From: Sarocladium kiliense
Lineage: Eukaryota > Ascomycota > Sordariomycetes > Hypocreales > Sarocladiaceae
Reading direction: 5' to 3'
Length of the DNA: 64,000 nt
Assembly: GCA_030734395.1 (NCBI GenBank)
Contig: JAUZTG010000048.1
Location: forward strand, 2,604,001-2,668,000
The notes beneath the pieces were generated by a model. That model saw only the letters and a list, made by a program, of their open reading frames with translations, had not been told where the DNA came from and did not search any database. Positions 56,801-64,000 of the stretch are shown here, piece by piece; the first letter of the stretch is position 1; every line of letters starts with the position of its first letter. The position numbers were made by a program, and so were the translations under genes.

Positions 56801-58355
56801 CTATCCATCTATCTCCATCGCCCCGTTTGAGTACGTATCTGCGCCGTTGGTCTCTGTGGCGCCCTCCCCAGCCACGTTGCTTTGACACCCAGGGCAGTTA
56901 TGTATGACCTCATGAGCAAAGACATCGCAATCAATGCAGAAGTGGTTCCCACATATCTCGCACGCGTACCGACTGCTCTCGCTGACGCCTTTCGGACCTT
57001 TCTTCTTGACCGCGTCGCTCTCAGCTTTGCCTTTGTCCACTGTGGTATCACCGCCCTTTGATGGCGGCACGGGGAATGGACACTGACAGGCAAAGCAGGC
57101 CACGGACTTTGTTGCTTCTTTCCATGGCACCTCCACCCAGTTCCTCAACGGGAACAAGTGGTGATATGACCGTGCCAAATGAGTGGATAGGATCAGCGTC
57201 AGCCCACAAGCAGGGCATTCTGACGGTAACCGGCAGACCCTCACCCCACACCTCGTACACATGTAACCCTCCCTGCAAGGTTTACTATGACACGCACAGA
57301 AGGGCATACTCCCATTCGGCGCGAGCACCCTGCTAGGGAACCCCATCATGAGCAAACTCGCAGTGCTCTGCTCCTCCGTACGCGTCACAGGCGGTGTCGT
57401 GGCCGCGAGAAACAGCTCGCGGAAATGAACCTCGTCCATAGCGACATTGTATTGGGAGTCATCTCCGGCGTTCGTGCGCGCGCAAAGCTCGGCGCAGATG
57501 GCGACTTGAGCAGACAGGCCAACAATTGAGACTCGAATGCGGTCGGTGACGAGGTTGGCGATCGTTTCGTGGATGTCGCCAGGATCGCTGGAGAGGAGGG
57601 CACCGTAGATGATGAGGACTTCTCTTGTGCCGTGGGAAGGGGCATGGCTGTAGATCGCAACGAATTAGCTTCAAGCCCATCATTGGTTCCAATCTGTAGA
57701 CTAACAATAAGGCACCTCGACACATCTCCAAGGCGTTCTGTAAGCTTGGGCTGCCCTGCGGATCCTGACTCTCAAGCCCCTTCAGCTTCTCGAGGTGTTC
57801 TGCCGGGTTACCACCCAAGTCGCTGATCCTCACCGCAACGCCATCTCTCATCCCCACGATGCCCAGCTGCGAAATGGGGTTCTGTTCGAAGAACTCCTTC
57901 ACGAACGCAGCCGCATACCCCAACGTAAGCCTCATCCTCGTCGGCAGAAGATCCTTCTCCGCCATTGCGAATGACATGTCCAGCACCAGCACCACATGCC
58001 TGATGATGCCCCTCTGCAAAGGCGTTGTATCCCTCATCAATCTCCTCCTCTTCTCCGCCTCCAGCGCCGCGATATTCAGCACACCATCTTGATCTTCGTC
58101 GGGAAGGTTCAATTCCCACGATCTTTTGGACTGCTCCCACGCTTTGGCGCCACCTTTGCCCCCGCCCTTGCCTCCTTCACCTTTCCTTCTTCGTTTCGGG
58201 CGCGCTCGTGATGATGCTATTGCGCCTGAGCCGCCACCGCTGCGGGATAGACGGGCATTGTCTTCGTTGACAATGTCGCCGGCCTCGACGTCGTGGTCCA
58301 TGAGGTCATCGTCCGACATGTCATCGGCGACGAACTCGCCATCGGAATCCGCCAT
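56801..58355 (-). CDS. SSL1: TFIIH core subunit SSL1/p44 (two exons)
   Basis: Exons 58355-57706 and 57647-56801 encode 498 residues. The 58-nt intron has a GTTAGT donor, a GCTAAT branch and a CTACAG acceptor. It joins MCRGAL to HAPSHGTREVLIIYGALLSS. The N-terminal ~110 residues are acidic then Gly/Lys/Arg-rich. A von Willebrand A domain follows (HVVLVLDMSFAMAEKDLLP, then SQLGIVGMRDGVA). A first zinc-binding block (CACHSKPCREGYMCTRCGVRVC, CPACGLTL) and a C-terminal C4-type/RING-like block (CEICGNHFCIDCDVF, HNCPGC) complete the family pattern. SSL1/p44 regulates the XPD helicase in TFIIH and acts in transcription initiation and nucleotide-excision repair in the nucleus. An ATG at 58355 fits the acidic start; no earlier in-frame ATG is apparent. 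Confidence 0.96.
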
Positions 58356-59423
58356 GGCCGGCAGGCTGGGGAGGGAGTCGTCGGCACTTCGCAATCGAAA
58401 GGGAAATATAGAGGCGAAGGAGCTTCAGCGAAGGGTCACTCAGCGACGGGTTTCTGATGGGAATCGTGTTGCGATGCGGCACAAGGCACGCATGAGTTGT
58501 GAAAGGTGAAGTGTTGCGTGCACGGTTGGTAGCGAGGCTGCGGGTGGGAAATTCACAGCCTTGCGGAGCATCCACTCCCCCAGCACAGCTGAGCTTCATA
58601 CTGTAGCTCGCGCCACACAAAGACTCGCCCTTTGTGAGCACGGACAGCCACCACGTTGTTGCAACACCATGCCCATTTCCCTTACATTTTGCTTGTCACG
58701 GGGGAGAACAGAAGATGGATTTAGATATACTTTATTTCTCGAGTTTTAAGAATAGGCATTAACCGCTCTCGCCTCCCTCCTCCCCGGGGTATACTTCGAT
58801 CTGTCATCGTCTGAAACAGACAACTGGCCGAAAAACTATACAAGCCCACGAGCTCAGAATCGCCGCGAGACCGCTGACCTCTCTCATCTCCAAGTCTCAC
58901 AATTGGCTCGCTGATCAAGCAGCACGCAGTCTTTGCTCCCCTTTCCATCTTCCCGCGCAATCGCTACAGTGGTCAAGTTGACCCAAACCAGGTGTTTGAC
59001 AACCGGCCAAGGCGCACCCCTACAAACCAGTTTGATACACAGATACTCCAAGCCTGCAACACGATATAACAAACGCTAGGCTACAAGGAGGGAAGATGTA
59101 ATAGGTGAGAACGAGAAAGGAATAGTTCAAGGTCAAGTGTGTCCGCACGTGAATCATGGCTGTCGAATCGTGTCCGTTAAACCAGTTTCGCAATCGTTCA
59201 ACCGTTTTGAAAATCCGGTGTCATCGAGATTCATTTTTTGTCTTTTTGTTGTGTTGAAATATTTGCATCGCCAGATCGCATGAGTGATGCAAGATGGGAA
59301 GCGAGTGCCAAATGCCGCCAGCCTGTAAAACGCCAATGTTTGTCTTGTTGCCAAAATGAGGGAAATGAAGATGATATGCAAAGAAAAGAGATCCGAGGTA
59401 TTAAAGTCATGTCGCAGGCACGA
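58356..59423. other. Promoter of SSL1 and 3' region of the Chs7-family gene
   Basis: About 1.07 kb between two minus-strand genes. It holds the SSL1 promoter (just above 58355) and the 3' untranslated region of the Chs7-family gene (just below 59424). No gene was recognised. Confidence 0.5.
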
Positions 59424-60606
59424 TTATGGGTATGATGTGCCGACAGGCATTGGCCAGTCGTCCTCGGTGATGCTGGACCAGAAGACCCAAACCATGACCA
59501 CGGAGAGCAGAGTGAAGAGGGTCTGGAAGAGAGCACCGTCGATCTTGCCATCGGTGCCATCGCAGATGTACTTGCTGACGACATACTGGAAAACCTGGCC
59601 GACGGCGAAGAGGACAGCCGCGGCCGTCAGGTAAATCATCGGGCGCGTCTCTCCAAGCACGCGGAGGACCAAAATCGCCTCGAGAACGTAGAAGGCGACG
59701 AGGAAGATCAGGGGGACGAGCTGATAGAGCACGTAGAGAGCAATGTTGCGGTTCGGCAGGTCGTAGCTGTCCTCCCAGAAGCCGGTGAAGTCCAGACCAG
59801 TGTCGAGGGCAATGTATCCGGTGCCAATGAGGAAGAGAGCGGCAGAGAAGACCATGAGACCGAGTGAAACGGCAGTGCCGTCATCGAGGAGTTGATAGCC
59901 AACCACAGCGTTGACCATCAGGATCCAGCAGGTAGCAACAATCATACCGATGTGAATAGCAGAGAAAGCCTGCTTCCTGTTAGTAAAACCATATTGCATT
60001 CGGGGCTTTTAAAGACCTACAATTCGAACGGTCTCATCGAGCGGGAAAACGCCAACGGAGAATATCTCGCATATGCTGATAATCAGGTATCCCAGAAGGA
60101 ACAGCTGCATCTCACTATTCACCCATTAGTACACAGTTGCGGAGTGGACATTTGGTTCGTCTTACCGTCGTCCAACAGCGGCCTTCTTCCTCTCCGACTT
60201 CAGTATCAGGAACGCGGCCACAGCGATAGCAATGCCGCACAGGATGATGGAGCCCAGGTTTCCAAGGTGCCTGTTGCCACTCAAAGAGATACCCCGAAGC
60301 TCGCAGCCGCCCCATGGTCCCGTCTGGTTGTGATTATCGGACAGTAGCTAATGGGGTGTCAGTATTCCGCATCCGTGCGTTCAAAGTGGAACGAGCTGCC
60401 TCAGTGCAAGGACAGTTGGGTTTTCCGAAAGATACATACGTTGCATACTGGCAGAGTCGAGTCCCTACAGAACTTCTATTACGCGAATTCGCGGTTAGCA
60501 AGGGCTCTCAGTGAGATAGGCTGCTTGACGAAGCCACAGTGACAGAGGGTTCAAAGCTATGAAGGGTCGAACGAACATTAAAGTTACCGAACTCGGTGTC
60601 CCCCAT
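59424..60606 (-). CDS. Chs7-family (chitin synthase export chaperone-like) membrane protein (five exons)
   Basis: Exons 60606-60577, 60475-60440, 60323-60166, 60114-60021 and 59969-59424 encode 287 residues, with introns of 101, 116, 51 and 51 nt. The N-terminus assembled from two tiny exons (30 and 36 nt) reads MGDTEFGNFNKFCRDSTLPV. It lines up with the FG-F-KIC-TALPLC start of Chs7, which supports the unusual GTTCGT donor of intron 1. About seven membrane helices follow. The C-terminal SKYICDGTDGKIDGALF and FWSSITEDDWP are typical of the family. Yeast Chs7 sits in the ER and is needed for export of chitin synthase Chs3. This protein is shorter than canonical Chs7 (about 340) and lacks its C-terminal tail, so it may be a paralogue with another client. 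The alternative splice (60595-phase donor to 60466) was judged less likely. Confidence 0.85.
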
Positions 60607-63600
60607 TGTATTAGATGGCGACCTGACTGGTCGAAGGCGCCTTCAATGAGAGGAGCCGAGTGGTGGATGTGCCCGCGGGCGGAAAGGGGTCTTGTCGGCG
60701 GCTTAGGCGCTGCCCAGCGAGTGTGGTCTCAGCAATGCGAAGCGATCGTGTCGTCAGAAAGAACGGACGTGGATTCGGTGGAAAGTCGCGCGGGCAGATG
60801 AGACAAGGGGACGGTCGGCAAAACAATAGCGGTAGGCGGCCAGGAGACTGTTGTTTGTGTCGAGGGTAGCAGGCGAACTCGCGCGACTTGGAGTACCGTA
60901 GATCGTAGTCGTCCAGCGAGCAAGTCGTGGAGAGGCGAATTGAGGGCAATCGGCCGTTGGAAAGCAAATGATTAGTAGGCGGGAAGGAGAGGAAGGAGAC
61001 GACACGAGACGAGATGGGAGTCGGTGCAGGTTTCTGGTGAGATTTGCAGACTGGGGGCAGTGAGAGGCGGTCGGCTGGGGGCGGTTGGTTGGTGGTGCGC
61101 GCCGTAGGAAGAAGCTCAGGCGACCGGGGGGAACGTGTAATTTCCCAGGTGGTCGTATCGGGTGATGGGTCTAGGCGGCGCCGAGGCCGAGCGTAGTGGA
61201 CTAGGATAATAAGGTACTGTACTGTGGGTTGGACTGGGCTGAGGGAGAGAGAGTGGGCTCCGTTGGATGTGCGAACCGAGTCCTAGCGTTTTTCTTGACG
61301 ATGGAGAGTGGATTTCTTCGAGGATGAAGTTGATGATGAAGTTGAGGGTTGGAGGAGAATGGATGAGGAAGGGAGGAATGGGAGGACAAGATCAATTAGG
61401 ATTAACGGAACAGCAGCAGCAGAAGCAGAAGCAGAAGCAGCAGATGGGGTTGGGTTGGGAATCGTGGTCACGGAGCAGAGGGCCGGGGGGCGAAGAGAAT
61501 GACGAGACTCGGCAGAGAAGAACAAGCAGTCGTCGGTGGAAAGAGAGGCAGCCAGAGTGACTGACAGCGGCTGGACTGCTATGCTGGCTGTGTCCGATCC
61601 ATACTGAGGCGAGGCCACGAACAAAGCCAAGGGCATCCAAAAGCCGGTTTTCGTGAACACTGTCCTGGCACTGTGCGCGCCCACCACAGCACTATGCATG
61701 CACTACAGATGCGAAGCCGGTTTTATGCACTGTACCCAACACCCCAGACACTCCCCACGCGGCGATGCACAAATCACAGCTCACGGCTTGCCTGTTGCCC
61801 CCCTGGACGGGCCTCGCTTGGCGCCAACTCAGGCACAAGTTCCTGGTGCAGTGCTTTGCTGGGAGGTGTGCCAGGGCGATCTTGGGGGCTAGAGCGGTTT
61901 GGGGGTGGTTACCGTGCTGTACGGTGCTGCGATTATGACCTACGTCTGTCACAGCCGTGCAGCGTCATGACACAGACCCGGAAAGTTAGAGTTCAAGACA
62001 AGGCTAGAGTCCCGGACAGCCCTCTGCCGCATCAGCAGCCAAGCACTGACTCGAATCTTGTCCCAGGGAGTTTCGAGATGCGACAACACGTTTTCACAGT
62101 GCTGATAGTCCAGGCAGCCAACGAACCGCTATCGAAGTCATTGAACGAAGGGAGTCGTTGGCGTCACTGAGGAGATTGGATCAGTCATGGAGGCGCACTA
62201 CTCTGTACTCCGTGCAGTAGTCAGCTCCAGCAATGCAGATCCGCAGCGTGTGGCTCTCATCGAAACACAGCTAGTACCCTCATGACGCCGTCGCCAAGTC
62301 ATCTTCATTCCAGTCTTTCCTTCAACTCACATTGACAACCACATGCGGGCTTCATTCTCTCCGGTCTGGTCACTGTCTTCTATTTCCAGACGACAAGATA
62401 CATACAATAACGCGAGCTCCTCTTCGACCCGAGCTGCAGCGGCCCTGCATATGCACGAAAGCCGTTATCCCTTCTACGCTGTCTCATTGGCCATCTCCTA
62501 TCCCAGCTCTTGAGGCTTGGACTTAGTTCTAGTCGCGGACGAGGACCTTCCATTCTGGCTTCATCACAATGCTCATTCGAACTCGATGTCGCGCCGGCTC
62601 CGATCTCAATCTCATGTGACTGTCTCATCCAGATCTCATCATTTCCATGCTGACCAAAGATGGTCCAAGGAGCACATTGAACATATACCCTCCTCATCCA
62701 TGCTAACTAGTCGCTCAATTGCCGACGCGTCTGCCTCAAACACAATGCGATCGTGCCAGTCCCTGCACCCTCGTTGCTGGCTGTGCATGGCAGGCTCAGC
62801 ACATTTTGCATCGCCCCCTTCTCTCAAGCACTCACCTCCAACCGATTTCTCAAAGGGTTCGAAAGGATGACCCCAATTGCTATAATTATCGCCATCCTGC
62901 TGCATATTCGCCACCTCAACTCTGCAGATCCGGAGCTGAGCCACCCGCTCAACCACATCCTACAGCCACAATCAGCACAGTGCGATCGCAAAAGAGGCAT
63001 GGCACGACCCAGTAGGCCGAGAGGCTAACCGCCAACTTTCCTGTTGACGAAGCCTAGCTATCTCGATTTCCCGCCCGGCATGATCTAGAGATTCTCTCCG
63101 ACCTGGTAACCCGGGACACGCTTATGCTACGGGAATCTGAAACGTTGAGTCGGCGCGACCACCCCTCTTCATCGCATTACCGTAATCGTAATACGTCGGT
63201 CGAAAACGGTCGCAACCACCCCGTTGGATTAGCTGAGCCAGAGTAAGCAGGGCGCGCCCATGAATTATGATGACGGTCGAAGGTCCTTTGCCCAGAGGAT
63301 CTCATCTCGGGTCCCCACCGAGCATTGAAACAATGGCGAGTGCCCAGACCACGCCGAAATCACGGACTGGAATGTAGATCATCTCCTCCAAGCTGAAGCC
63401 GACAGCAAGGAAATGTTCGTCTGAATAATGTTTGGCCCGCAGGTACGCATTGTATGACGTTCAGTTGAATTGAGCCGATTTGCAGAATCAATTAATTGAC
63501 ACGTGCTCACCGGTTCCAGAACCACACCAACACAGCATGTCTAATTTGCATATAAATGAACGTCATTACTGGATAAAACTAGTATGGAAGCTTCTCCTGT

Positions 63601-63848
63601 CCAGCCGCAGTTTCCATCAGTTTGGCAAAAGGAGCCGAACAAACAAATTTCTGAGGGACTGCAAAGCCGAACAGCCGTTAAAAGATCTCCCCTTAATCGT
63701 GTTTCAACTCATCGTCCCACGTGGAAGAAGGGAGCTGCACGTTTCTGTAGCACAACATGACAAGCATCGAGAACAAGAGCATAGGTAACACAGACTCGCT
63801 TCGATGCATTAAACAAGCTTGAGGCTTGTATGACAGTATATACCTGCC
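60607..63848. other. Intergenic region with CAG-type microsatellite
   Basis: About 3.2 kb. The first part is the promoter and leader of the Chs7-family gene; sequence around 60660-61500 is pyrimidine-rich on the minus strand. An imperfect CAG/AAG microsatellite lies at 61411-61443. Frames such as 61283-61699 (minus) and 62517-62870 (plus) show no family signature. No gene was recognised. Confidence 0.5.
61411..61443. repeat. Imperfect CAG/AAG microsatellite
   Basis: Four CAG units are followed by alternating AAG and CAG triplets for 33 bp in total. It lies in an intergenic region, probably in the leader side of the Chs7-family gene. Confidence 0.8.
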
Positions 63849-63974
63849 TCAGAAAAACACGAATTCGTGTTCCCAAAACCCTCTGGGATCCATAACCTTC
63901 CCGGCAGACCTTCGTGCACGCTCCCTGTCCAACTCAGAGGACAAGGGAAACACCCTATCCACCTTGCAGAGGAC
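63849..63974 (-). CDS. Possible terminal exon of a gene running off the right edge
   Basis: From a candidate acceptor (AAATAG, ending at 63975) a minus-strand frame of 41 codons runs to a TGA at 63849-63851. Its translation (for example FPLSSELDRERARRSAG then VMDPRGFWEHEFVFF) looks protein-like and has a plausible compact C-terminus. An in-frame TAG directly upstream means it must be spliced to an exon outside or at the edge of the window. I do not recognise the family, and the exon is too short for certainty. Confidence 0.35.
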   Translation of the reverse strand, partial: VLCKVDRVFPLSSELDRERARRSAGKVMDPRGFWEHEFVFF

Positions 63975-64000
63975 CTATTTCACCTCTATTTCGTTTTCCT

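Overview
The window is nuclear DNA of a filamentous ascomycete (Pezizomycotina). Evidence: short spliceosomal introns (about 50-150 nt, GTRNGT-like donors, CTAAC-type branch points, YAG acceptors), long pyrimidine-rich 5' leaders, and a fungal gene set that includes a UDP-galactopyranose mutase, a group X hybrid histidine kinase, a Chs7-family protein, NCE101 and a DIL/ankyrin protein. Gene density is low: about 15 protein genes and one tRNA in 64 kb, with gene-free stretches of 2-6.6 kb. No rRNA, CRISPR or intact transposon was seen.

Layout. 1-2872 (-): N-terminal 957 residues of a large GAF-type protein, probably a hybrid histidine kinase, running off the left edge. 7221-8129 (-): cytochrome b561 protein. 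8978-9671 (+): decayed coding sequence. 9927-11066 (+): allantoicase, with purine-catabolism-type sites upstream. 11283-11354 (-): tRNA-Gly(UCC). 12515-15153 (+): ankyrin + DIL protein. 18436-21663 (+): TBC-domain Rab-GAP. 24869-26471 (-): Pro/Gln-rich nuclear-type protein of unknown function. 33096-40967 (-): 2550-residue group X hybrid histidine kinase. 43490-45381 (-): UDP-galactopyranose mutase. 49367-50786 (+): TPT-family nucleotide-sugar transporter. 51735-52534 (-): ribosomal protein L27. 52866-53103 (+): NCE101. 53164-53964 (-): TTC36-like TPR protein. 55196-56440 (+): 4-hydroxyphenylpyruvate dioxygenase. 56801-58355 (-): TFIIH subunit SSL1/p44. 59424-60606 (-): Chs7-family membrane protein. 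63849-63974 (-): possible terminal exon of a gene running off the right edge.

Functional themes. Two neighbour pairs look meaningful. The mutase and the TPT transporter are adjacent and divergent, the arrangement expected of a galactofuranose module (make UDP-Galf in the cytosol, import it into the Golgi). The TTC36-like protein is divergent from 4-hydroxyphenylpyruvate dioxygenase; in mammals TTC36 is reported to protect that enzyme from degradation. The allantoicase promoter carries a TCGG-N6-CCGA element of the UaY/Ppr1 type and two GATA sites. Two sensor-kinase-type genes lie within 41 kb. Exon structures were assembled by eye from reading-frame continuity and splice motifs; there is no transcript evidence.
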